From Paenibacillus bovis (lineage in GTDB: Bacteria > Bacillota > Bacilli > Paenibacillales > Paenibacillaceae): a DNA stretch of 64,000 nucleotides. This document shows positions 8,006-19,988 of the stretch, in pieces (the stretch's first letter is position 1; each line of letters starts with the position of its first letter). The DNA lies in assembly GCF_001421015.2 (NCBI RefSeq), contig NZ_CP013023.1, forward strand, positions 2,287,501 through 2,351,500, read 5' to 3'. Below the pieces are notes generated by a model, which saw nothing but the letters and a program-made list of their open reading frames with translations, ran no database searches and was not told the DNA's origin. Made by a program: the position numbers and the translations under genes.

Positions 8006-8203
8006 ATGAAACCATGCCTGGTAATGAATAGGCATGGTTTCTGGAACAGGATATTTGCTTTGCAAAAGATCCGCTATTTGGACAATGAGGGATTTTTCCC
8101 TGTTGAGATAAATGGGTACAGATCAAGGCCGCGACTCGGCCGGGTGTCCACAGGAAAAGTCAATCACATGCAGCTTGTTGACCCTGATACCGGAAAAGAA
8201 TGA
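8006..8203 (+). CDS. Doubtful 65-aa ORF
   Basis: The C-terminal two-thirds look protein-like (FFPVEINGYRSRPRLG, then STGKVNHMQLVDPDTGKE), resembling the end of a basic, possibly nucleic-acid-binding protein. However, the ATG at 8006 has no Shine-Dalgarno and is followed at once by a 10-bp hairpin covering codons 2-12. This may be a remnant of a longer gene whose 5' part was lost next to the palindromes, or a small gene under structural control. I recognise no family. Confidence 0.3.
   Translation: MKPCLVMNRHGFWNRIFALQKIRYLDNEGFFPVEINGYRSRPRLGRVSTGKVNHMQLVDPDTGKE
8009..8040 (+). other. Perfect 10-bp stem-loop near the doubtful ORF start
   Basis: AAACCATGCC (8009-8018) and GGCATGGTTT (8031-8040) enclose a 12-base loop. 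No T-run follows, so it is not a standard terminator on the + strand. Confidence 0.6.
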
Positions 8204-8217
8204 ATGCTAGAAAGTAA

Positions 8218-8252
8218 AAGGCAGCCTGGAATTATGCTGCTTATCTTTTTTT
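8218..8252 (+). terminator. Weak terminator-like hairpin before the SUF operon
   Basis: GCAGC (8221-8225) pairs with GCTGC (8236-8240), and a run of seven T residues follows. The stem is short. Confidence 0.35.
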
Positions 8253-8280
8253 GCGGACAGCACGGTTTTACTGGTATGAT
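8251..8280 (+). promoter_or_regulatory. Candidate SigA promoter of the SUF operon
   Basis: TTGCGG (8251-8256), an 18-base spacer and TATGAT (8275-8280) lie about 110 bases before sufC. The -10 is good and the -35 weak. No clear Fur box is visible next to it. Confidence 0.4.
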
Positions 8281-8389
8281 TTAACAAGTGAAATGGTATT
8301 ACGATCATTCTTATGAAGCAAGCTGATAGACGATATATTAAAATTGATCTATTTGGCTGCTTACTTACTTATTTGGAGGGACGACTATT

Positions 8390-9172
8390 ATGGCAACAAA
8401 TTTCGTCATTGAAGGTCTGAAAGCAACAATCGAGAACAAGGAAATCCTCAAAGGTGTTAACCTGTCGATGAAAGGCGGAGAAATCCACGCAATCATGGGA
8501 CCTAACGGTACCGGTAAAAGTACGCTGGCATCCGCATTGATGGGACATCCCAAATATGAAGTAACCGAAGGTACTGTAACACTTGACGGTGAAGATGTAC
8601 TGGATATGGAAGTGGATGAGCGCGCACGTGCAGGTCTGTTCCTGGCTATGCAATATCCAAGTGAAATCACAGGGGTAACCAACTCCGACTTCCTGCGCAG
8701 TGCAATCAATGCACGCCGCGAAGAAGGTAAAGAAATCTCCCTGATCAAGTTCATTCGCCAGATGGAAGGCACAATGAAAGAACTGGAAATGAACCCTGAA
8801 TTCGCTCACCGTTACCTGAACGAAGGTTTCTCCGGTGGTGAGAAAAAACGTAATGAAATCTTGCAAATGATGATGCTGGATCCAAAAATCGTTATTCTTG
8901 ATGAAATTGACTCCGGTCTGGATATCGATGCCCTGCGTATCGTAGCAGACGGTGTAAATAAAATGCGCAGTGAAGATCGCGGTTTCCTGATCATCACTCA
9001 CTATCAGCGTCTCCTGAACTACATCACGCCTGACCATGTACACGTTATGATGCAAGGCCGTATCGTGAAATCCGGCGGTCCGGAACTGGCAGCCCGTCTG
9101 GAAGCAGAAGGTTATGACTGGGTGAAAGAAGAACTCGGCATCACTGACGAAACTGTAGGTCAAGAAGCGTAA
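8390..9172 (+). CDS. sufC: Fe-S cluster assembly ATPase SufC
   Basis: SufC is the ABC-type ATPase of the SufBCD scaffold, which builds Fe-S clusters in the cytosol. The 260 residues carry Walker A GPNGTGKST (37-45), a Q-loop near MQYP (87-90), the signature FSGGEKKR (147-154), Walker B VILDEID (168-174) and the switch histidine in IITHYQR. It is the first gene of an operon: TTGGAGGG precedes its ATG and sufD follows after 28 bases. It lacks any membrane partner, as expected of SufC. Length and motifs are fully typical. Confidence 0.97.
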   Translation: MATNFVIEGLKATIENKEILKGVNLSMKGGEIHAIMGPNGTGKSTLASALMGHPKYEVTEGTVTLDGEDVLDMEVDERARAGLFLAMQYPSEITGVTNSDFLRSAINARREEGKEISLIKFIRQMEGTMKELEMNPEFAHRYLNEGFSGGEKKRNEILQMMMLDPKIVILDEIDSGLDIDALRIVADGVNKMRSEDRGFLIITHYQRLLNYITPDHVHVMMQGRIVKSGGPELAARLEAEGYDWVKEELGITDETVGQEA

Positions 9173-9200
9173 ATTACTGTACGGAAGGAGGAGCTACACA

Positions 9201-12140
<2,940 letters not shown>

Positions 12141-12158
12141 GATAGGGAGGCTACAACA

Positions 12159-13556
12159 ATGGCTAAAAAAGCACCAGAAATGGAAGAATATAAATATGGT
12201 TTCCGCGATGAGCACAAATCCATTTTCCAATCCGGTAAAGGTCTGAACAAGGAAATCGTAATGGAGATTTCCCGCATGAAGAACGAGCCGCAATGGATGC
12301 TGGATTTCCGTCTCAAATCACTGGAACAATTCGAGAAAATGCCTATGCCTGAATGGGGCGGCGATCTGAGCGAACTGGATTTCAACGATATCCAGTACTA
12401 CGTGAAGCCCTCCGAAGGACAAGGTAAAACATGGGAAGAAGTACCGACAGAGATCAAAGAAACCTTTGATAAACTCGGTATCCCGGAAGCAGAACAAAAA
12501 TTCCTGGCTGGTGTATCCGCTCAGTACGAATCTGAGGTTGTATACCACAGCATGCAAAAAGAACTGGAAGACCAGGGTGTAATCTTCATGGATACGGATA
12601 CTGCACTGCGTGAGCATCCGGAGATCCTGAGAGAATATTTCTCTACCGTTATTCCTCCAGCAGACAACAAATTCGCAGCACTGAACAGTGCCGTATGGTC
12701 CGGCGGAAGCTTTATCTATGTGCCACCAGGCGTACAATGTGATGTACCTCTGCAGGCGTACTTCCGTATTAACTCCGAGAACATGGGTCAGTTCGAGCGT
12801 ACACTGATCATTGCGGACGAAGGCAGCTTCGTACACTATGTAGAAGGCTGTACAGCGCCGATCTACAGCACTAACTCCCTGCACAGTGCAGTCGTTGAGA
12901 TTATCTGTAAAAAAGATGCTCGTGTGCGTTATACAACGATCCAGAACTGGGCACCAAACATCTACAACCTCGTTACCAAACGTGCAGTTGCAGAAGAAAA
13001 TGCCACTATGGAATGGGTCGATGGCAACATCGGTTCCAAGCTGACTATGAAATACCCAGCGGTTGTACTGAAAGGTCGCGGTGCCAAAGGTTCCGTACTG
13101 TCTATCGCTGTAGCCGGTAAAGGCCAGCTGCAGGATGCAGGCGCGAAAATGATTCACCTGGCTCCGGATACAACATCTACAATCGTATCCAAATCGATCA
13201 GTAAACACGGCGGTAAAGTAACGTACCGTGGTCTGGCATCGTTCGGACGCAACTCCGAAGGTTCCAAGTCCAACATCAAGTGCGATACGCTGATCCTGGA
13301 CAACCAGTCCACTTCCGATACCATTCCGTACAACGAGATCAAGAACGATAACATCACACTTGAGCACGAAGCTACGGTATCCAAAGTATCCGAAGATCAA
13401 CTGTTCTACCTGATGAGCCGCGGTCTGACCGAAGACGAAGCGACTCAAATGATCGTAATGGGCTTTATCGAGCCATTTACGAAAGAACTGCCGATGGAGT
13501 ATGCGGTTGAGATGAATAGATTGATCAAGTTCGAAATGGAAGGCAGCATTGGTTAA
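12159..13556 (+). CDS. sufB: Fe-S cluster assembly protein SufB
   Basis: SufB is the main scaffold subunit on which the cluster is assembled within SufBC2D. It is 465 residues long. Clear SufB features are the N-terminal YKYGFRDE, the [17 protein letters not shown] segment, [26 protein letters not shown] with the conserved cysteine, and the C-terminal [13 protein letters not shown] region. GGGAGG is 9 bases before the ATG. It is the last gene of sufCDSUB; a strong terminator lies 18 bases after the stop. All five genes have small gaps or overlaps, so one transcript is expected. Confidence 0.97.
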   Translation: MAKKAPEMEEYKYGFRDEHKSIFQSGKGLNKEIVMEISRMKNEPQWMLDFRLKSLEQFEKMPMPEWGGDLSELDFNDIQYYVKPSEGQGKTWEEVPTEIKETFDKLGIPEAEQKFLAGVSAQYESEVVYHSMQKELEDQGVIFMDTDTALREHPEILREYFSTVIPPADNKFAALNSAVWSGGSFIYVPPGVQCDVPLQAYFRINSENMGQFERTLIIADEGSFVHYVEGCTAPIYSTNSLHSAVVEIICKKDARVRYTTIQNWAPNIYNLVTKRAVAEENATMEWVDGNIGSKLTMKYPAVVLKGRGAKGSVLSIAVAGKGQLQDAGAKMIHLAPDTTSTIVSKSISKHGGKVTYRGLASFGRNSEGSKSNIKCDTLILDNQSTSDTIPYNEIKNDNITLEHEATVSKVSEDQLFYLMSRGLTEDEATQMIVMGFIEPFTKELPMEYAVEMNRLIKFEMEGSIG

Positions 13557-13573
13557 TATCGCTGTCTGAATAT

Positions 13574-13614
13574 AAAAGACGTATCTGTAGTTTTATCTGC
13601 AGATACGTCTTTTT
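13574..13614 (+). terminator. SUF operon terminator
   Basis: AAAAGACGTATCTG (13574-13587) and CAGATACGTCTTTT (13600-13613) form a perfect 14-bp stem with a T-rich tail. Confidence 0.92.
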
Positions 13615-13800
13615 AATTTTTATACTATAAGATGTAAATCTGTTCAAGACAGCCACTTTATAAAAATCACAAATGCTGTCTGTGTAATTTTATTAATGTT
13701 TTAATCCTCCACTACACACTGAGAAAAATCTTTTTAATCAATACAGTTAAAACTATTTTGTTTCATCAACTTTCGATTTATTTAAAAGTTAACTACTTAA

Positions 13801-14532
13801 TTAATCATTAGAACTGCCGACACTAAAAATCAATCCCAGGTTGTCATAATTTTTTATTCTATAGTTGACTCCATCGTAAATTGTGGAGGAATCAATCGTT
13901 GTAAAGTCAACATCTTTATCGAATACGCCCAGTTCTTTTCCTACCTTTTTCGCTGCGTCAGGATCTGATTTAGGGTTTGTTGCCAGAACTGTAGTTCCAA
14001 ATGCCAATAAAAAGTCTATAGCCGAAGCTTTTGTTTTGGCCTGTGTCATAATCTTGATTTCGCTTAGAGACCCATCCTTTTTATTTACAAAACCAATAAG
14101 TGATAAATCATCAGAAAAATCATATTTGAATACATCACGGGCAGGCCCCTTCTCGATGTTCACTGTCCGTATGCTAAGATCAGATTCTATTTGAGCGGAT
14201 TGTTTATTGAATAATTTTTTGAATTCATTTGGAGTCATTCCGATATTGCCAGTCTGCTTTAATTCTTTTGATTCAACCGATTCAGTAATTATCGATTGCT
14301 TTTCTTTAGGTGTTAATTTGGCTGTTTCTCCTGTAATGGCGGATTGAGAAGGCTGAACTGCACTACTTTTATCAGGATTGATAATGACCATGAGGATAAC
14401 TAAAAAAAGGAAAATTGTTGCAGCATTAAACTGTTTCCGAGCTTTAGGTGATTTTTTCTTTTTGGACTGGATTGCCAAAATCAAAAACACTATACATGCG
14501 ATTGTGGCGGTGATACTGATAAATGTAATCAT
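13801..14532 (-). CDS. Hypothetical protein with two N-terminal membrane segments
   Basis: A 243-residue protein of unknown family. Residues 1-20 and about 38-52 are hydrophobic and flank a Lys-rich loop (SKKKKSPKARK), so the N terminus likely forms a membrane hairpin with the bulk outside the cell. Residues 55-100 are a Ser/Thr/Lys-rich linker. Residues 100-243 look like one or two small alpha/beta domains of the kind found in AT-rich Firmicute accessory proteins. The gene is clearly more AT-rich than its neighbours and sits alone between the SUF operon and the marR gene, which fits recent acquisition. AGAGGATC precedes the ATG. Confidence 0.7.
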   Translation of the reverse strand: MITFISITATIACIVFLILAIQSKKKKSPKARKQFNAATIFLFLVILMVIINPDKSSAVQPSQSAITGETAKLTPKEKQSIITESVESKELKQTGNIGMTPNEFKKLFNKQSAQIESDLSIRTVNIEKGPARDVFKYDFSDDLSLIGFVNKKDGSLSEIKIMTQAKTKASAIDFLLAFGTTVLATNPKSDPDAAKKVGKELGVFDKDVDFTTIDSSTIYDGVNYRIKNYDNLGLIFSVGSSND

Positions 14533-14731
14533 TTTTATGATCCTCTTTTCTTTATGTATAAGATTTCTAATTCTTATATCGGTAAACTGTAGAGTCTATG
14601 TAAGAAAAAAAATCTGTCAATTTTCTTATACACCAGTACTGGTATTTTCAATACATACGTAATAAATCTTAATATCTACTATTCCTTTGCTTGTTGATAA
14701 ATATGTTTCCTTTGATAGGCTATGGATTTTG

Positions 14732-14792
14732 TTGCAAATGCAATATAAATGAGTTAAATTTAAGCTATCTTATTTTTGTTGTATTTGCAATA
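14732..14792 (+). promoter_or_regulatory. Twin palindromic operator candidates before the marR gene
   Basis: TTGCAAATGCAA (14732-14743) and TTGTATTTGCAA (14779-14790) fit the inverted pattern TTGCA-NN-TGCAA, both followed by TA, and start 47 bases apart. They lie 32-93 bases before the MarR start codon, where an autoregulatory MarR dimer would bind. Confidence 0.5.
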
Positions 14793-14824
14793 AAATAATA
14801 CTGAAAACTCAAAAGGAGTCCACA

Positions 14825-15277
14825 ATGAAAGAGATTCTACGAGAAATCGGCATGATCGCGAGAGCGCTGGATTCGATCAGTAATATCGAATTCAAGGAAT
14901 ACGATCTGACCAAGGGACAATACCTGTACCTTGTACGCATCTGTGAGCAGCCTGGCATTATTCAGGAAAAACTGGCAGAGATGATCAAGGTGGATCGGAC
15001 GACTGCCTCGCGCGCCATCCAGAAGCTGGAGACAAACGGATTTATCGAGAAAAGAGAAGATCTGCATAATAAAAAGGTCAAAAAGCTGTTCGCCACCACC
15101 AAAGGCGAGCAGGTCTATCCTTTTATCAAACGAGAAAATGATTATTCCAATTCTGTCGCTCTGGAAGGGCTATCCGAGCAGGAAACTGAGCTAATCCACG
15201 ACCTGCTTCGCAAAGTCAGAAAAAACGTGGAGAAAGATTGGGAAACCGTGAAAAAAGGCCATAAACGGAGCTATTAA
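14825..15277 (+). CDS. MarR family transcriptional regulator
   Basis: A 150-residue winged-helix regulator. The N-terminal dimer helix is followed by the DNA-binding unit: TKGQYLYLVRICEQPGI, then KVDRTTASRAIQKLETNGFI (recognition helix) and the wing with EKREDLHNKKVKKLFAT. MarR dimers normally repress their own operon and release DNA on binding a small ligand or on oxidation; no cysteine is placed for redox sensing. AAAAGGAG precedes the ATG. The paiA-type acetyltransferase follows in the same direction 73 bases on, and the pair is probably one unit controlled by the twin palindromes upstream. Confidence 0.9.
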   Translation: MKEILREIGMIARALDSISNIEFKEYDLTKGQYLYLVRICEQPGIIQEKLAEMIKVDRTTASRAIQKLETNGFIEKREDLHNKKVKKLFATTKGEQVYPFIKRENDYSNSVALEGLSEQETELIHDLLRKVRKNVEKDWETVKKGHKRSY

Positions 15278-15350
15278 GAAGCAGGTTAGCCCGTGAGCCC
15301 ATAAACCAATAAGTTAATATAGTATTAGTTAGAGGAGTGGAAAAAGCAAT

Positions 15351-15887
15351 ATGAATATCAGTATCAGGAAATGTACAATAGAAGATGCATCAGAGCTGCA
15401 GCAGATTGGTTATGAGACATTTGACGAGACATTCCGGGATCAGAACTCATCCGAGAATATGAACGCCTATCTGGAGCAAGCATTTGACCTGAATCGGGTT
15501 CGGCAGGAGTTATCCCATACACAGTCACAGTTCTTTTTTGTGTATGCGGACAATAATCTTGCCGGCTATCTCAAAGTGAATACCGGAGATGCGCAGTCCG
15601 AGCAGATGGGCGACGAAGCGCTGGAGATCGAGCGAATCTATGTACGCCGATCTTTTCAGAAGCAGGGGATTGGACAATATTTGTTTGACCAAACGCTGGC
15701 TATAGCAGTGCAAAGTGGGAAGCAGCAAGTATGGCTGGGGGTATGGGAGAAAAATGAAAATGCGATTGTCTTCTACCGCAAGCTGGGTTTTGTGCAGACA
15801 GGAGCGCATTCTTTTTATATGGGAGATGAGGAGCAGATCGACTTTTTAATGGTTAAAGATCTGTCTGCAGCTGATCTCCAAACGTAA
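15351..15887 (+). CDS. paiA: Spermine/spermidine N-acetyltransferase, PaiA type (GNAT)
   Basis: A 178-residue GNAT enzyme that transfers acetyl from acetyl-CoA to polyamines. It closely resembles Bacillus PaiA over its length, notably FDETFRDQNSSENM, SQFFFVYADN, the block LEIERIYVRRSFQKQGIGQY with the acetyl-CoA loop Q-K-Q-G-I-G, WLGVWEKNENAIVFYRKLGF and the end AHSFYMGDEEQ. Acetylation lowers polyamine charge and in Bacillus affects sporulation and protease expression. Here it is linked to a MarR regulator rather than to paiB. AGAGGAG precedes the ATG. A strong bidirectional terminator follows. Confidence 0.9.
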   Translation: MNISIRKCTIEDASELQQIGYETFDETFRDQNSSENMNAYLEQAFDLNRVRQELSHTQSQFFFVYADNNLAGYLKVNTGDAQSEQMGDEALEIERIYVRRSFQKQGIGQYLFDQTLAIAVQSGKQQVWLGVWEKNENAIVFYRKLGFVQTGAHSFYMGDEEQIDFLMVKDLSAADLQT

Positions 15888-15941
15888 TCAACCAGAGAAA
15901 CAAAGAGCAAAAAGGCGTAATAGACGAGGGAAAAGAATACC

Positions 15942-15985
15942 AAAAAGCCGTGCTTTGCGAGAACGACAGCAAAGCACGGCTTTTT
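15942..15985. terminator. Bidirectional terminator between paiA and the exonuclease gene
   Basis: Perfect 17-bp stem (15942-15958, 15969-15985) with A/T runs at both ends. Confidence 0.93.
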
Positions 15986-16127
15986 ATTTCATAATAAACA
16001 ATCAAGTGTGAGTAAGGCAGAGGCGGAAAATTCCGAGTGTCTAATCTTTTTGTTCAAATCGTTCGATACTACAAACCTACATTGCATGCTCCGCTTGATA
16101 CTATCTTATTCAGTCCCAGGTCAGAAA

Positions 16128-16769
16128 TCAGGATTGTATGCTGCGGCTGTAAGTTTTCTTTTTCCAGCTGCCACCGGACTTTGTGGCCTTGGATGCAGAG
16201 AACGGCGTGTAGCCGCCTGTATACAGCGTACCGGGCTTGTATCCAAGCGCTGATGCGAGTTCAGCCGGAGTAGGTTGCTGCTTGTGCTCCAGCAGCTTGA
16301 CGAGCAGTAGTGCAGCAGCACGGGCGTCTTCCAGGGCATCATGGTGATTCAGCTCGATGCCATAATAGGCTGCCAGATTATTCAGCCGATGGGAGGGCAG
16401 CTCGTTCAGAATCTTTTTGCTGAGCAGGTAGGTGCAGTAATATTGAAATGCCGGATAGCCTGCGCTGGCAGCATCCAGACTGTGACGCAATACACTCATA
16501 TCAAAAGCCGCATTATGGGCGACTACATGCTTGTTATCCAGATAAGGCAGCAGCTCCGGCCACAGTTCGCCAAAGGTTGGCGCATCCTGTACCATGGATG
16601 GCGTAATCCGGTGAATACTGATATTCATCGGATCAAAATGCTGCTCCGGGTTGATCAGCCAGGAACGTTCCGCTGTAATCTCGCCGCCGCGAATCTCCAC
16701 TACACCAACCGAGCAGGCACTGGCACGGCTGGAGTTGGCTGTCTCAAAATCGATCGTTACAAAATCCAT
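16128..16769 (-). CDS. DEDDh 3'-5' exonuclease (DnaQ/PolC-epsilon-like)
   Basis: A 213-residue protein with the exonuclease motifs in order: Exo I DFVTIDFETAN (Asp and Glu), Exo II VVAHNAAFDMSVL (Asp) and Exo III HDALEDARAAA (His and Asp), the DEDDh set. It binds two metals and removes nucleotides from 3' ends. The length and absence of a polymerase domain fit a stand-alone proofreading, RNase T-like or nanoRNase activity; the substrate is not evident. The C-terminal 50 residues form a basic tail (KSGGSWKKKTYSR) that may bind nucleic acid. I chose the ATG at 16769, which has GAAAGG upstream at a workable distance. An ATG at 16781 abuts that site, and one at 16814 lacks any. Confidence 0.88.
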   Translation of the reverse strand: MDFVTIDFETANSSRASACSVGVVEIRGGEITAERSWLINPEQHFDPMNISIHRITPSMVQDAPTFGELWPELLPYLDNKHVVAHNAAFDMSVLRHSLDAASAGYPAFQYYCTYLLSKKILNELPSHRLNNLAAYYGIELNHHDALEDARAAALLLVKLLEHKQQPTPAELASALGYKPGTLYTGGYTPFSASKATKSGGSWKKKTYSRSIQS

Positions 16770-17079
16770 TCTTTTATTCATCCTTTCGGAGTCGGTCACC
16801 CGATATCTATACAATCATTACAAAACCGTTGTTGACGGGAAGGTGTAAGCACCTGTACCCTTTGTTAGGGTGGGTAATGGATTTGCGCAGAGATGCAGTA
16901 TTATTTTAATGATATTTCTGGCACAATCCGGTATATCCTGGCCGGCTTCATGTACTGGTATACAAACATAGTGGCATACAGACAGGTACAGTCGTTCCAT
17001 GAACTATCTATTTTAGTACATAAGTATTCCATATACCAGTCAGTTACAGACAAATTAAATGCAAGGTGGTTAACAGCAA
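16770..17079. other. 310-base divergent gap
   Basis: This gap separates the divergent exonuclease and oxidoreductase genes and must hold both promoters. I see AT-rich stretches but no clear -35/-10 pair, riboswitch or terminator. Confidence 0.4.
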
Positions 17080-18672
17080 TTGAAGAGCAGACGAAGTGAG
17101 ACACATGGCAGAAGAAAACGCAAATCGATCGGGCGTCCGATCCTTGGGGTAGTTGTAGCATTGATTATTATCGCGGCAGGAACAATATGGTACATGCAGC
17201 ATCAGACGGCTCAGACAGCTGGTTCAGGCTCGCCAGCCTCTAATCAGGGCAATAAGGCCAACAACGAACAGAATGGCAATCCAGGCACATCTGCTGCGAA
17301 CGGACAGACAGGCAGCGCGGATCAAGCGAACATTCCTGCGCCGTCTGCAGACGAGCATTACGATCTGGTACTGATCGGTAGTGAAGTAGAAGGGGTTCTG
17401 ATGGCCAAGGCCGCTCATGACGAAGGGCTGAATGTGCTGATTCTTGATCCGAGGGAAAAACCGGGCGGACAGCTGATTCAGGGACAGATGCTTGTACTGG
17501 ATGAACCGAACAATAATAAAAAGATCAGCCTCGTCCAAGGCGAGATGAAAAAGCTGTACAATGCCTATAATGGCGGCGAGATTCGCAAGGAAGCCGACTT
17601 TATCAAATACTATAATGGTCTGATCGAAGGTATCCCGCTCAAAAGCGGTATTGGTATCAAACAGATTCAGCAAAAGGAAGAGAACGGAAAATATTCGGTC
17701 GCCAGTCTTACGTATACGGAAAAGAGTGGTACCGAGCATACAGTGGACGCACGTTATTTTGTAGAAAATACCGATTATGCAGCGTTGTCTTCCCGCCTCC
17801 ATACTACCCGTATTCCAGGAGTGGAATCCATTTTTGGCGGTGGCGACAAGCCTGAATATATGGCAGCCACCTATATGCTGAAATTCAAAAATGTAGACTG
17901 GCTTGCTTTGCACAGTGCTACCCTGAGGGATTATCCACTGTCCAATCTGGAAGCCAAATACGGTACCAATACGTACGTGGATTATGATTTTGGCACGGGC
18001 TACAGCAAAGTAACCGACAAACTCAAAATCGCCGATTCCCAGCTCAAGCTGCGCGGTATCAACTCCACGTATCAAAAAGACGGCGAAGTGATTATCAATG
18101 CGCTGTTGATTTACGATGTGGATCCATCCGATCCCGAGTCAGTCCGAACCGCTATCGCCAAAGGCAAAGCCGAGGCACCACATGTGCTGGAATTTCTGCG
18201 CGAAAATATTCCCGGCTATAAAAACGCCGAGTTGAATGGTTATCCGGAATATCTGTACATCCGTGACTATAACCGATATGAGACCGATTATGTACTACAG
18301 TATGAAGATGTGATTAACAGCAAGATGTTCTGGGATAATGTCAGCATCGGCGGCTATCCGCTGGATATTCAGGGAACACGGGAAGTACCGACTGGCAAAG
18401 GCTACGGCAAGCCGGATGCCTACGGTATTCCACTGCGATCTTTTGAACTCAAAAATTATGACAATGTGCTTGTCGCGGGCAAAAATATCGGAGCCTCCAT
18501 CAAAGCCTATGGCAGTGCCAGAATCACTCCGACTACCGCTCTGGCAGCAGAAGTTATGGGTATTATCCTGGGCCATGAAAAAGACGGAAAACGTCTGCAG
18601 GAACTGACCGAAGATGATTTCCATACGATTCATGAATATCTGAAAAAAGATTATCATATTGCATTAAACTAA
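17080..18672 (+). CDS. Membrane-anchored FAD-dependent oxidoreductase
   Basis: A 530-residue protein. Residues 1-20 are strongly basic, 21-39 form one membrane helix (ILGVVVALIIIAAGT), and 43-88 are a Gly/Asn/Gln/Ser-rich spacer. From residue 93 a Rossmann fold begins (YDLVLIGSEVEGVLMAKAA), ends its second strand in ILDPREKPGG, and the C terminus has the FAD-contacting NVLVAGKNIGASIKAYGS...TPTTALAAEVMG pattern of the FAD_oxidored family. By the positive-inside rule the enzyme faces outwards. The usual GxGxxG reads GSEVEG, with Glu for the second Gly. The start is TTG with AAGGTGG 10 bases ahead. The substrate is unknown and there is no operon partner. Confidence 0.8.
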   Translation: MKSRRSETHGRRKRKSIGRPILGVVVALIIIAAGTIWYMQHQTAQTAGSGSPASNQGNKANNEQNGNPGTSAANGQTGSADQANIPAPSADEHYDLVLIGSEVEGVLMAKAAHDEGLNVLILDPREKPGGQLIQGQMLVLDEPNNNKKISLVQGEMKKLYNAYNGGEIRKEADFIKYYNGLIEGIPLKSGIGIKQIQQKEENGKYSVASLTYTEKSGTEHTVDARYFVENTDYAALSSRLHTTRIPGVESIFGGGDKPEYMAATYMLKFKNVDWLALHSATLRDYPLSNLEAKYGTNTYVDYDFGTGYSKVTDKLKIADSQLKLRGINSTYQKDGEVIINALLIYDVDPSDPESVRTAIAKGKAEAPHVLEFLRENIPGYKNAELNGYPEYLYIRDYNRYETDYVLQYEDVINSKMFWDNVSIGGYPLDIQGTREVPTGKGYGKPDAYGIPLRSFELKNYDNVLVAGKNIGASIKAYGSARITPTTALAAEVMGIILGHEKDGKRLQELTEDDFHTIHEYLKKDYHIALN

Positions 18673-18815
18673 CACTAAATTAAACGAGACTACTCTGCTG
18701 GGGCATATGGGTACGCAGTTTTTTGGCTGCCAAACAGCCTCATCACAGCAATACAGCATGAATAGACATGCAGCCTAGCTAGCGAAATAAGGTATACACC
18801 AATAACTGCAGCGCA

Positions 18816-18848
18816 AAAACGGGTTCTCTGCCGAAGAGGACCCGTTTT
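18816..18848. terminator. Bidirectional terminator
   Basis: AAAACGGGTTCTCT (18816-18829) and AGAGGACCCGTTTT (18835-18848) pair, with A and T runs outside. It serves the oxidoreductase gene on + and the HD-GYP gene on -. Confidence 0.92.
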
Positions 18849-18868
18849 TTGTGCTACTTCTTTTTCAA

Positions 18869-19918
18869 TCAGATAAAGATTTCTTCGATCTCCAGTGCAG
18901 ACTGGATAGACAGATCCTTGAACCCTTGCTCCGTCTCGATCAGCGGGCGGAAATAATCGGTTGGATTCGTCATGATAATCCGTCCGGTCTCGCCAGAGTT
19001 GAGGCGAACCTTTTTGCCAATCATATTGGGCAGCATATTACGGATAAAAGTCTGTGCAGCCTCGGCATACAATTGCCCAAAGCTCATCCGGTGGATTTCC
19101 TTGAGTACACGCAGCAGCTCCTGCTTGGATTGATAGACCCGGTGCGTCGTCATGGCACTGTATATATCCGCAACAGCGGTAATACGCGCGTACGGATGAA
19201 TATCATCGAGTGTAATACCGTTCGGATAGCCTTTGCCGTCTGCCCGTTCATGGTGCTGAAGGGCGACAATGGCACTCAGTTCATCTCCGGTTGACTCCAT
19301 AATAATGTCATGACCATACTGGGCATGCTTTTTCATGATTTCATATTCTTCAGGTGTCAATTTGCCCGGTTTGTTGAGAATCTCGGGAGGCACTTTGGCT
19401 TTGCCTACATCATGCAGATATCCAGCGCGGCCGGCAGCATAGGCTTCCTGCTCTGTATATCCCATCCAGATGGCCAGATAATAAGACAGCATGCCGACTT
19501 GAAGGGAGTGTGTGTACGTGTAGTTATTGGTATCATTGAGTACAAAAAGAACAGAGACAACGTCTTTTTGGGTATGAAGCTCATCCATCAAAGGTTCCAG
19601 TACGGCATCGACCTGACTTCCGTCAAATTCGCCACGAGAAGCTGCATTGAGGAACAAATTCTGAAATCCGACCAAAGCCGTATCAAATTGAACCTTTGCT
19701 TCTATAAGTGAATGATGGGGTTCATTATCATCGTTAATTACGGTTTCTTCAATATCAACATAATCCAGACCATGTTTAAGCAGCTTGCTAATATCATCGG
19801 GTTGGAGAATGTGGCCCTTTTGCATCATATGAATACCGAATGTATTGAACGTATCACTGGAAAGCGTATCTCCCGGCTTCAAATCTGTAACATGCACTCT
19901 CAATATGGGCACCTCCAT
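18869..19918 (-). CDS. HD-GYP domain protein, probable cyclic-di-GMP phosphodiesterase
   Basis: A 349-residue cytosolic protein. The N-terminal 100 residues are a small regulatory region with no receiver or PAS motif. The HD-GYP domain then shows THSLQVG, the metal pair HDVGK, KKHAQYGHDI and the family signature HHERADGKGYPNG. Such domains hydrolyse cyclic di-GMP to GMP and lower its level, which favours motility over biofilm. The last 60 residues form a further small domain (GKKVRLNSGETGRII), a beta-rich C-terminal unit often seen in Bacillales HD-GYP proteins. It is monocistronic. No GGDEF partner is in the window. Confidence 0.92.
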   Translation of the reverse strand: MEVPILRVHVTDLKPGDTLSSDTFNTFGIHMMQKGHILQPDDISKLLKHGLDYVDIEETVINDDNEPHHSLIEAKVQFDTALVGFQNLFLNAASRGEFDGSQVDAVLEPLMDELHTQKDVVSVLFVLNDTNNYTYTHSLQVGMLSYYLAIWMGYTEQEAYAAGRAGYLHDVGKAKVPPEILNKPGKLTPEEYEIMKKHAQYGHDIIMESTGDELSAIVALQHHERADGKGYPNGITLDDIHPYARITAVADIYSAMTTHRVYQSKQELLRVLKEIHRMSFGQLYAEAAQTFIRNMLPNMIGKKVRLNSGETGRIIMTNPTDYFRPLIETEQGFKDLSIQSALEIEEIFI

Positions 19919-19988
19919 AATCTAAAAATTTAAATTTATCATAACAGGAAAAAAACCGTACAACAATCCTGATACTGGGTAATTTTGC

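Noticed and set aside
12318..13448. A 376-codon open frame on the - strand across sufB
   Set aside because: Shadow of sufB with biased composition and no ribosome site.
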